This document shows, piece by piece, positions 24,632 to 33,000 of a stretch of 64,000 nt of DNA. Origin of the DNA: Cylindrospermum sp. NIES-4074. GTDB lineage: Bacteria; Cyanobacteriota; Cyanobacteriia; Cyanobacteriales; Nostocaceae. The DNA lies in NCBI GenBank assembly GCA_003994795.1, contig AP018269.1, positions 3,519,677 through 3,583,676 on the forward strand, given 5' to 3'. Within the stretch, counting starts at the first letter, position 1. Each line of letters starts with the position of its first letter. The translations under genes were made by a program, and so were the position numbers. The notes beneath the pieces were generated by a model. That model was not told the DNA's origin. It made no database searches and saw only the letters and a list, made by a program, of their open reading frames with translations.

Positions 24632-25708
24632 CTACCTCTCCTGCTCCCCCTGCTCCCCCTGCTCCCCCTGCTCCCCCTGCTCCCCCTGCTCCCCTGCCCC
24701 CTTCTCAGCTAACCAAGTCACCAACCAGCCGCAAATCCCAAGGGCTAACCCCAACTGAGTGACATTTACCCCAGCAACAAAAATCGCCCGTGTTAGTAGG
24801 GTTAATAAAGAATAAATAATAACTACAGCAAAAAAATTGATCCTAAATTGAGGACGCTGTTCACCTTCAGTTGCTGGGGGATGCTGCTGTTGGTAAGGAT
24901 TTTGGTAAACAGTAATGATGGTTGTGCCTACCATTGCCAAATAAACAGCAATCAAGGGAAATCCTGGTAATTTCCAACCCCAGTGCAGATAACTCAGTCC
25001 CAGAATATTCACCAGAGGCAATGTTCCAACTGGGAAATTAGTAATAATAGTGCGGTTTTTGGAGATAGCGATAGTAATAAAAGTTAGGGTTAAGGATGCG
25101 ATCGCCAAAACAATCCAGTTCAAAGGATTCAGCCATAACCCAAAGGTATCCATTGCCCAAAAATTAACTGGTACTAACAGCAAAGTCACTATTATCAATG
25201 TCTGCGCTGTCAATCGGAGATTATTTTGTCTAAAAGCCCAAAAACTCAACCCCCAAAAACTCAAAGTGTAAGCCAATAAAACCCCATACTGTCCAAAAGC
25301 GGGGAACCTTTCCCACTGACTTGCAGCTAGCACCCCAGAAGACACCACTACTAAAAATACTCCCAAAAACAGCAGCCAGCGGACACTCAACTCCTCCCCC
25401 AACGACTGCAACATCGTAGCGACAAAGTTGGGTTGTGCAGGCTTTGGTTGCCTAGCTGGTTTTGGTTCGGTTGGTAGATATGCAATTAATGGTCTTTCAA
25501 CAGATTCTGAAGTTTTAAATACTACCTCTGACTTAGGTTCAGCCTGCAACACCACCTGACAGACAAGAAACTCGCGGGCTATTTGCCTGACTTTGGCATC
25601 AGATATCAAACCCAAGCACAGTAGTTCATCCAGTCCTTCTAATAAGTGAGGATGGGACGGTGGAACTTTAATTTGAATTATCAGCGGACGGTCAAGAGGT
25701 GATGACAT
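24632..25708 (-). CDS. N-terminal part of the split large membrane protein
   Basis: A 358-aa ORF. Residues 1-90 are soluble (LIIQIKVPPSHPHLLEGLDELLCLGLI ... VRQIAREFL), a short N-terminal domain seen in large cyanobacterial membrane proteins. From residue about 105 on there are roughly eight hydrophobic segments. The last 21 residues are repeat-encoded (GEQ six times, then ER), after which a stop occurs. The first repeat unit has four Gs where the others have five. With five, translation would pass into the 957-aa ORF without interruption. I read this as a frameshifted gene or a slippage-controlled one. Confidence 0.78.
   Translation of the reverse strand: MSSPLDRPLIIQIKVPPSHPHLLEGLDELLCLGLISDAKVRQIAREFLVCQVVLQAEPKSEVVFKTSESVERPLIAYLPTEPKPARQPKPAQPNFVATMLQSLGEELSVRWLLFLGVFLVVVSSGVLAASQWERFPAFGQYGVLLAYTLSFWGLSFWAFRQNNLRLTAQTLIIVTLLLVPVNFWAMDTFGLWLNPLNWIVLAIASLTLTFITIAISKNRTIITNFPVGTLPLVNILGLSYLHWGWKLPGFPLIAVYLAMVGTTIITVYQNPYQQQHPPATEGEQRPQFRINFFAVVIIYSLLTLLTRAIFVAGVNVTQLGLALGICGWLVTWLAEKGAGEQGEQGEQGEQGEQGEQER
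24642..24694. repeat. 9-bp tandem repeat with one short unit at a gene break
   Basis: Five exact TGCTCCCCC units (24642-24686) followed by one 8-base unit TGCTCCCC (24687-24694). The missing base changes the minus-strand reading frame. Confidence 0.93.
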
Positions 25709-25973
25709 AAACCATACAGTATTAATATATACTAAAATTATTACTTTTAATTAAAGCCGATTTTGGCTTAAACTGTGACACTTATTCAGCTGATTGAATG
25801 TTAATTTTTAACCGCAATTTCGACTCATCAATTCTGACAAGGACTTTTTTCTATATGGAAAAAATATTATTCTCACCTTGATGAGATTGCTATCCTACAA
25901 GAATACTTCCCTAGCAATCACTAAAGTACTTTACCTTTACCTAAGTTATAATTATCAACAGCTAATGGAAAGA

Positions 25974-26149
25974 GTAAGCATTCAGCCGTCAGCCCTCAGC
26001 TATCAGCTTTCCTCCAAGAATTTATGAGCATTCTGACAGAGGGATTACTAATTGCCTTTGGTGTAAGTTTACCCAACTGCAAACCCTTAAACTTCAGTCT
26101 AAAACCCGGTTTTACCTGACTGCTGACCGCTGAAGTGCTGAATGCTTAC
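25974..26149. repeat. MITE copy A (inverted partner of 27972-28144)
   Basis: A 176-bp element with terminal inverted repeats GTAAGCATTCAGC (25974-25986) and GCTGAATGCTTAC (26137-26149). Its interior matches the reverse complement of 27972-28144, including GACAGAGGGATTACTAATTG and the stretch AAAACCCGGTTTTACCTGAC. It has no coding capacity. Confidence 0.9.
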
Positions 26150-26582
26150 TGGAAAGATTCTTTCTACAATAGTAGCTGGGGAATACCTTACATAAATACA
26201 ATGATGTACTAACTTAACCATTTAAAATCAAGGTTTTAACTGTTGCAATTGAAGTTGATAGTCAATATCTTATAATCTTATTTGTAATCTTGATGGTGTC
26301 ATAAGTTAAAAATCTCCTGAACCTGTTGTTATTTGTAGGTTTTCAGGAGAGCTAGACGTTACCAATAGGGTTGGTATTCAAGGGGATTATTTGAGAGATA
26401 AATAAGTTAAATTAACTTGATTGATATCACGATAATAAATATCATATTTCCCAGATAGTTACTATTTTCTAATTTTTGTGTTAATAGCCATTTTGGCAAA
26501 TAGATAAAGCTGAAAAAATGGAATTTTTAGAATTGGATGCATAATTTCTGGGTGTGTGGGTGAAATATTCATCAGCGTATCA
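26150..26582. other. AT-rich region before the two-gene cassette
   Basis: About 430 bases of AT-rich DNA. A hairpin near 26306-26350 (AATCTCCTGAACCTG ... TAGGTTTTCAGGAGA) includes an inverted TCTCCTGAA/TTCAGGAGA pair that could be a terminator or regulatory structure. A GTG at 26556 opens the following frame early, but without a ribosome binding site. Confidence 0.4.
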
Positions 26583-27068
26583 ATGGCACTCATGAATGCA
26601 ATGCCAAATCTTGAAATTGCTAGTTTAGCTTTCCGTGAGATTCAAAAACTTTCATCTACTGGTTTCCACAGAGTTAATAAAATTTTATATTGTTTCAGCC
26701 TAAGTAATTATACAAATACAAGAGCTAGTGAAAGATATAAAGAGCTAGGTCGAGCAAAAGCTAGAAATAGCAAGTTTCATGTTATCTGGCAGCGCAAAGA
26801 CTGCTTTGCCATGAGGAAAATGGGTGTATGTCCTCTAGTGCCTCAACTATCCCTATGCTGTTTGCTTTTGAGAGCAATGCAGTATTTTTGGCAAGCAGCC
26901 GCAGAAAAATATCAGTTAAAAACTACTGATTTTTTAGGGAATAGACAATTTAGAACAGGTCACTACAATGTTCATTTTTCACAACAGGTGAGTAATGCTG
27001 TTCATCAATCTCACTCAATCTTTGATGAGATTTGTCAAAGGATATTTTTACAAACAATGGAGGTTTGA
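26583..27068 (+). CDS. Hypothetical protein inside the MITE-flanked cassette
   Basis: An about 161-aa protein of no known family. It contains several cysteines and aromatic residues (ALMNAMPNLEIASLAFREIQ; YNVHFSQQVSNAVHQSHSIF). It is basic in its first half and has one moderately hydrophobic stretch (VPQLSLCCLLLRAMQYFW). The frame is open from a GTG at 26556; I chose the ATG at 26583 without strong support, and 26592 is also possible. Its stop lies 4 bp before the next start, and the ribosome binding site of the next gene lies inside its end, so the two are coupled. Confidence 0.55.
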   Translation: MALMNAMPNLEIASLAFREIQKLSSTGFHRVNKILYCFSLSNYTNTRASERYKELGRAKARNSKFHVIWQRKDCFAMRKMGVCPLVPQLSLCCLLLRAMQYFWQAAAEKYQLKTTDFLGNRQFRTGHYNVHFSQQVSNAVHQSHSIFDEICQRIFLQTMEV

Positions 27069-27072
27069 AATA

Positions 27073-27909
27073 ATGCAAAACACAGATAGAGAGATACTAG
27101 AGAAATTGCAAGCATTATTTCATAAATTAAATATAAGTATTATTTATGCGGAAGAGATTTTTAAGAGGACTCAGCAAACAAATTCAGCAGTGGAAGACCC
27201 AGTAGATAAAGCTGAAGTCCTTAAATTAGACATTGCTAGAGTTACTGCCCATGCTCAAGATATTGAGAAAGATATTAAGCGCTGGTATCTAGAAATTCAA
27301 GATACTCATACTAATATAGTAAAAAAAATATTTGAACTAACTAATACAGAAAATTTAGCTGATTTACCTCAAGAATTGCGACTAGCTCATGAGCAATTAA
27401 TTGAATTTCAAATGAGATTAGAGGAAATCAACGCAATTTTTCCTAGATTTCATGCACAATTACATCAAGGTTTAGAGTCAGTGCAACAATTAGCTTCTCA
27501 GGTAGAAGTAGAAAAAAAAGAAGTTACTGAATTAGCTCAACAGCTAGTCAGTAGATTGAACCAATTTATCCAGTTACAATCCGATGTAGGACAAATACTA
27601 AATCTGGGATATCGCTTAGAAATTATCAGTTCAGAATTATCTAATTTAGCAATAGAAGTTAGAGCCGATAGAGAAGCAGTACAAAAAATTAAAATAAATC
27701 TAGAGAATATTAGTAATACAACAGATGATACAATATGGGAACTACGCGCAGAAGTTGAACTTTTACGGGAACATACCGATCATAGTTATAGAGAGATTAA
27801 ATACAGGCTACAAACACAGCTTAAAAACCAGCACCGTCTGGATAACTGGTTATTTTATATCACTTTTAGTATTGCTTTTCTAGCTGTCACCTGGATATTA
27901 GGACATTAA
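27073..27909 (+). CDS. Coiled-coil protein with C-terminal membrane anchor
   Basis: A 278-aa protein consisting mainly of long heptad-rich helices (LEKLQALFHKLNISIIYAEE; VEKKEVTELAQQLVSRLNQF; TIWELRAEVELLREHTD) and ending in one hydrophobic segment (LFYITFSIAFLAVTWILG). It is a tail-anchored coiled coil. The frame opens at 26995, but GGAGG at 27058-27062 and the ATG at 27073 mark the start. It is coupled to the preceding gene. The function is unknown; similar shapes occur in membrane-tethering or scaffold proteins. Confidence 0.75.
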   Translation: MQNTDREILEKLQALFHKLNISIIYAEEIFKRTQQTNSAVEDPVDKAEVLKLDIARVTAHAQDIEKDIKRWYLEIQDTHTNIVKKIFELTNTENLADLPQELRLAHEQLIEFQMRLEEINAIFPRFHAQLHQGLESVQQLASQVEVEKKEVTELAQQLVSRLNQFIQLQSDVGQILNLGYRLEIISSELSNLAIEVRADREAVQKIKINLENISNTTDDTIWELRAEVELLREHTDHSYREIKYRLQTQLKNQHRLDNWLFYITFSIAFLAVTWILGH

Positions 27910-27971
27910 ATCACAATTCTCTAATTAAACTTACAATTGGTTGGGGTTTGAATCTCTAACCAAAACTGTTC

Positions 27972-28144
27972 GTAAGCATTCAGCTATCAGCTTTCAGCAG
28001 TCAGGTAAAACCGGGTTTTAGACTGAGTTTAAGGGTTTTTCTCAAGGGATAATTACACCAAAAACAATTAGTAATCCCTCTGTCATAATGCTCATAAATT
28101 CTTTAAGATTGCTGATAGCTGACGGCTGACGGCTGAATGCTTAC
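27972..28144. repeat. MITE copy B (inverted partner of 25974-26149)
   Basis: A 173-bp element beginning GTAAGCATTCAGC and ending GCTGAATGCTTAC. It is the reverse complement of copy A with scattered differences. It lies 62 bp after the coiled-coil gene. Confidence 0.9.
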
Positions 28145-28196
28145 AATTGTTCCTTCTGCCCTCTGCCTCCTGCCTTCTTTATGCTTGTCTGGGCTT

Positions 28197-28718
28197 CTAA
28201 ACAATGCGTTTGTAAGTTTCATATCTATGGCCTGGGTGATTTTCCTGGTTTACCATTTCAAAGCGATCGCCAATCAGGTATTCATATTCAGGAAAAAAGG
28301 TATCACCTTCAAAATCTCCTTCTACCAACGTGAGTTCCCAGGTATCTGCCAGATTCAATGTTTGGCTATAAATAGCAGCACCCCCGACAATAAAAGCCTG
28401 TTGATGATGGCTAACTTTCTGCAAAGCTTTGGGAATCGAACTCACAAATAGCAAATTAGACGGGTATTGTTGCTGTAACTCGGCAATTTCATCTTTAGGG
28501 GTGGACGTAGAAATAATCACATTGAAGCACTGTGTTGCTGGGCGCTTTTCAACGTCATATTCCCAAGTTGTTCTCCCCATGATGATAGCGTGACCGTTGA
28601 TTAAATTCTGAAATCTGGAAGAATCTGCGGGAATGTGCCAAGGTAACTTGCCATTTTTCCCCATGACTCGATTTGATGCAGCTAGAGCAGCAATGATGAT
28701 GATTTCAGGCTGATTCAT
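28197..28718 (-). CDS. folA: Dihydrofolate reductase
   Basis: A 173-aa enzyme that reduces dihydrofolate to tetrahydrofolate with NADPH. It has the N-terminal strand IIIIAALAASNRVMGKNGKLPW, the Met20-loop/PW motif, the NADPH motif IIMGRTTWE, FVGGAAIY-type text (FIVGGAAIYSQTL), and the C-terminal strand pair. The active-site carboxylate position falls in IPADSSRFQNL. Length is normal. Many cyanobacteria lack FolA and rely on ThyX with other reductases, so its presence is informative about folate metabolism here. It stands alone. Confidence 0.95.
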   Translation of the reverse strand: MNQPEIIIIAALAASNRVMGKNGKLPWHIPADSSRFQNLINGHAIIMGRTTWEYDVEKRPATQCFNVIISTSTPKDEIAELQQQYPSNLLFVSSIPKALQKVSHHQQAFIVGGAAIYSQTLNLADTWELTLVEGDFEGDTFFPEYEYLIGDRFEMVNQENHPGHRYETYKRIV

Positions 28719-29033
28719 AGTAGTTACTCACATAGCAATTAAGGGTCATGACACCATTCTTAACTGTAATAGCGATCGCCTCGGTTCCCACGGGATTTTT
28801 TCTATAACAGCGCTGTTGTCTAAACTTCTGCATCCTTCTGGATAAAATTTTCCCACTTTTCGGGGGCCACATCAAATTTTAGCCGTTCAATCACCACAAA
28901 CTTTGATTCCCTGTGTTCTCAAATTTGCCAGAATAGGGGTGTAGGCTAGAATAACGACACTTCCAGCATAACCCTATTGGGTACATTCAAGAGCAAAAGT
29001 CCACTGGTTAGAAACAATTAACAGGAAGGAAGT
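28719..29033. other. Divergent intergenic region (folA / phasin-like gene)
   Basis: About 315 bases with one HIP1 octamer near 28772. It presumably holds both promoters. The plus-strand ribosome binding site GGAAGGAAG (29024-29032 region) precedes the next ATG. No ORF or stable hairpin is recognised. Confidence 0.4.
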
Positions 29034-29357
29034 ATGGACAGCAACAACTGGTTGCAACAGTTAATGGTGCTGGGTATTGGCACAACGTCTTTGGTTGCAG
29101 ACAAACTACGACAAGTTGGTGATGAATTGGTTAAGGATGGTAAGCTCAACCCTGAGCAAGCCAAGGAGGTAATGGATGATATTGTGCAGCAGTTAAAGTC
29201 GGAGCAAGGAACCTGGGAAGTGCAAATGCAACGGCAAATGCGAAATATGATGCAAGATTTGGGAGTTGCACGTCAGTCTGAAGTGGATGAACTGCGGGGG
29301 AGAATTGACCGTTTAGAACGTCAAGTGCGTGATTTAGAAAATAAGCTTTGGCGTTAA
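29034..29357 (+). CDS. Phasin-like / PhaF-type helical protein
   Basis: A 107-aa helical protein: a short hydrophobic first helix (LQQLMVLGIGTTSLVADKL), an acidic middle (LNPEQAKEVMDDIVQQL) and a heptad C-terminus (VDELRGRIDRLERQVRDLENKLW). This layout matches small phasin-family proteins and UbiK-like proteins, which coat granules or act as membrane-associated helpers. The ribosome binding site is strong. An FKBP gene follows 78 bp later, so they may share a transcript. The granule role is inferred. Confidence 0.8.
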   Translation: MDSNNWLQQLMVLGIGTTSLVADKLRQVGDELVKDGKLNPEQAKEVMDDIVQQLKSEQGTWEVQMQRQMRNMMQDLGVARQSEVDELRGRIDRLERQVRDLENKLWR

Positions 29358-29435
29358 GATGTCGTTTCTGCTTTAAACTAATGATGTCCTGTTGGTAATA
29401 TAGTTACCACACTACCTAAGTAGCGAGGGCTAATT

Positions 29436-29957
29436 TTGAGATCAATTTTACTCAGCGTGGCTTTCATGCTGGTTTGTGTTGTGGCTTTGGTGTTAGCACA
29501 AGTTGGCAGTAAACAGGATACTGTCAAAGCTGATAACTTGACCCAAACACCGTCAGCACCCACTACTGTTATTAACAACAATACCGTAATAGCGAGCAAG
29601 ATTATGTCTGAAGAGAATGTCGTAACTACCCCTTCTGGATTGAAGTACATCGAGTTAGAAGAGGGGACTGGAGCGACTCCTAAACCAGGACAAACCGTTG
29701 TGGTACACTACACCGGCACTTTAGAGGATGGGACTAAATTTGATAGTTCACGCGATCGCAAAACTCCTTTCAGCTTTAACATCGGCGCCGGACAGGTAAT
29801 CAAAGGCTGGGATGAAGGAATTAGCACTCTCAAAGTAGGCGGTAGTCGTCGGTTAATCATCCCCTCAGAGTTAGGTTATGGTGCTCGTGGAGCCGGGGGC
29901 GTAATTCCACCCTACGCTACCCTGATTTTTGACGTGGAATTGCTAGAGGTCAAATAG
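29436..29957 (+). CDS. FKBP-type peptidyl-prolyl cis-trans isomerase, exported or membrane-anchored
   Basis: A 173-aa protein with an N-terminal hydrophobic segment ([19 protein letters not shown]) that acts as a signal or anchor, a Thr/Asn-rich linker, and one complete FKBP domain (from about residue 66). Conserved residues include [34 protein letters not shown] and GYGARG...[14 protein letters not shown], which contain the isomerase pocket. It assists folding of proline-containing proteins in the periplasm or thylakoid lumen. The start is TTG at 29436, the only one that gives a full signal segment; an ATG at 29469 would cut it short. Confidence 0.93.
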   Translation: MRSILLSVAFMLVCVVALVLAQVGSKQDTVKADNLTQTPSAPTTVINNNTVIASKIMSEENVVTTPSGLKYIELEEGTGATPKPGQTVVVHYTGTLEDGTKFDSSRDRKTPFSFNIGAGQVIKGWDEGISTLKVGGSRRLIIPSELGYGARGAGGVIPPYATLIFDVELLEVK

Positions 29958-30003
29958 GATCAGGATGAGAGGATGAGAGGATTAACAGGATTTATTTGAG
30001 AAT

Positions 30004-30017
30004 GATGAATATTCATC
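30004..30017. repeat. Palindrome between convergent genes
   Basis: GATGAATATTCATC, a perfect 14-bp palindrome inside a larger imperfect inverted repeat (about 29958-30046, AGGATGAGAGGATG against CATCATCCTTTCATCC). It may act as a two-way terminator for the FKBP gene and dnaB. Confidence 0.5.
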
Positions 30018-30094
30018 CTCATCATCCTTTCATCCTTAAATCCTGATTGGTAATGGGTAATAATTTTGTTCGGTTACCATTACCCATGATTGTT

Positions 30095-33000
30095 TTAATA
30101 ATTATTTGGTCGAGCTAAATTTTTAAACTTTGTAAATTGTGGATCGAATAAAAGCTTAACAGTGCCGGTTGGGCCGTTGCGGTGTTTAGCTACTATTACT
30201 TCTGCAATCCCGCGATCTGGACTATCAGGATTATAATAGTCATCACGATATAACATAATTACTAAATCCGCATCTTGTTCAATAGAATTGTGAACGATTA
30301 TGTTATTAGCAACAAAATTGTGAAGATTAGGAACTGTTAAATCATAAACTTCTTCTTGTCCGTCAGGTTCGATAGAGACAATTTCATCCCAATAAATATC
30401 ACTATTAGCTAAAATATTTATTTTTTCAGATTTTACAACTGTAGCTAGTCTTGTAGCTCTTGCTCGACTCACATTCTGTCCCAGCAAAGCGATTTCGGCA
30501 TTATTCATACTTTGCACTGAGGTACTAGATAAGCGTCTAGGTAAAGCGAGGCGTGAGCCTATTTCTAACTCGTCAAGTCGTCGCCAACCATGAATTGTTA
30601 AGAATTTGTGATTACCAGTTGCTCTAATTGTACGTCCTAGACGAGTTTTTAACAGAAATACAGGCTTCACACCTGTAGAAAAGGCATTGCTGACAATTGC
30701 CTTTTCTATCTGCATGGTGGTTTCATTCAGTCCCCAAACTGCAAACCCAGATTTACCTACTAATTTTTGAATTGGCACTTGTACACCATTATCTGCCAAT
30801 GTCACCAAACTATCACCTGTTAAACAACCCGATTCTCTCAAATCAGATAACATTGGGCGTTTATTAGTGCGCGCTTCCACACCTCGACTCAACTGAGATA
30901 GGGCAATAACTGGCACAGATAATTCGCGGGCTAAACCTTTAAGCGATCGCGTAATTCTCGATAATTCTTGAACGCGATTATCACCTGCTCCTTCCATTAA
31001 TTGCAAGTAATCTATCACAATTAATCCCAATTCCATGCCCTGTTCTGCTTGTAGTCGCCGCGCCTGACTACGAATTTGTGTAACTGTAATATTCGCCGTA
31101 TCGTCAATATAAACTGGCATCTCAGAAAGCATACCAATCGCACGGCTTAAAGGTTCCCACTGAGTTTGGCTAATACGCCCACTCCGCAAATAACCACTTT
31201 CAATTCCCGCTTCACTAGCTAATAAGCGCTGCACAAGTTGCTCTTTAGACATTTCCAAACTAAAAACAGCAACTGGTAATTTATAACCTGCGGCGATATT
31301 ATGAGCTAGGTTCAAGCAAAAGGCAGTATTGTGAACACAGATATCGTTAGCAATAAAATTGTGTGTTTCTGGGATTGTCAAATCATAGACTTGCTTATTA
31401 CCCACTGACTCAATTGAGACAATTTCATCCCAGTAAACATCACTTGTTGCTAATTGTTGAAGTGGTAAATTTTCCAAAGCCGTAGCCAAAATCCACAATC
31501 TTTCTCGTGTTAAAGCACGTTTACCAACGTGTATATTTGTATAACCCTTAATTCCTGCACGTTGAGCTAAACTACTCCAAGTTTCACTACCTTTAGCTGC
31601 TGCTATATGTTCCCAAATCTCCATAGGGATGAGGTCACGATTCGTTTGATATCTCCTTTTAGATATTGCTTCTGCAACCTTTGCTAATGCTTCTTCTTTA
31701 CTGAAGATGCCAATTTCTGAGATAAAATTCTTGATTGACAAGGCATCAGTAATATCAAGTTGCCATGCTGGTCTGCGACTGTTATTATATTTCACAGAAC
31801 GCTTCTTCAAAGTAGCAATAATACCAAATCTTAATAACAAATGTTGGATCTGTTGTGCTAGTTTTTCACTAACTGTTGCATAACCTAACTGTGATTGACC
31901 ACTAGCCAGTGTTGTCGCCCATCCATCTGTAGCAAAGAGACGGTTAAGGAATAAAGATATTTGCGAGCGCTCTAATTTAAAAACAATTGGTGGAATGGTT
32001 TTAGCATGAGCATTTTTGCCCCATAAACCTAATTTTTCTAACCAAATTGTTAGGGCATTTTTACTAGACTTGCTGATGCTAGCAAACCCATGAGGTGCAA
32101 ATTCTTCTGATTCCGCTTGGAGAATTTTACACAATAGTCTGAAGGTTTTAAAATTAGGTACACATTCTCCCTGTTGCCAAACACAAAGCAAAGATGGACT
32201 TACTCCTAGTTCATAGCTCAATTGTTTAGCAGATAAGGAGTTTGCATAAATAGCGTTTTTGAGATTTTTGGCAAAAAACTGTCTTTGAATAGAAATAAAT
32301 TGCAAATCTCCCCGGACGCAAAGTGATGGTGTGCGTGTTCCTTGAGAACTTTCCCATCTTACTGTCAAACCACCAAACTCAGTAATTGCTTGGGAAAATT
32401 CTGCTTGTAATAATGGGTTGCTATTTGTAAATCTGGGAGTGCTGTTAGTTAAGCCACCATCACCAATCAAATAAGCTAATAACTTAACTTCACATTCGCG
32501 GATGGTTTCCGTACTAAATACATCTATTTTTCGCGGGACAGCAATTTTATCGCCAACTTTCAAATTTTCTAATCTTTGCCAACCCTTAATAGTTAGATAT
32601 GGGTGAGTGATTGTAGTTTCAATAGACCGACCCAAGCGAGTTGTGACACGAAAAACTGGTTTGATCCCGTCATTCACAAATGCAGATGGTTGAGTAAAGG
32701 TAAATTTCCAACCGTCGTTTAAGGTCAATAATGAGCCGTGACGTTGGTTATATAATTCCTCAATAGTGGCAATTTGCCCATCTGCCAGAACAATTTCTGA
32801 ATCAAAGCTAAGGCATTTCCCCATTGACGGCCTGCCAGCGACGATAATTAAATCAGAACGCTGAAAACCGCTGGTCATAGCATCTAAATCATAAAAACCA
32901 CAGGGAATCCCTGGTAAGGCTATTCCTTGATGACGAGTTTCAATATCTTGGAAAGTATTAATTAGTGTATCAGAAATGTGAACTAAACCTGTTTGGGTAC

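Noticed and set aside
28137-28451. Plus-strand ORF opposite folA
   Set aside because: It is antisense to a clear dihydrofolate reductase gene and starts in a MITE, so it is a shadow.
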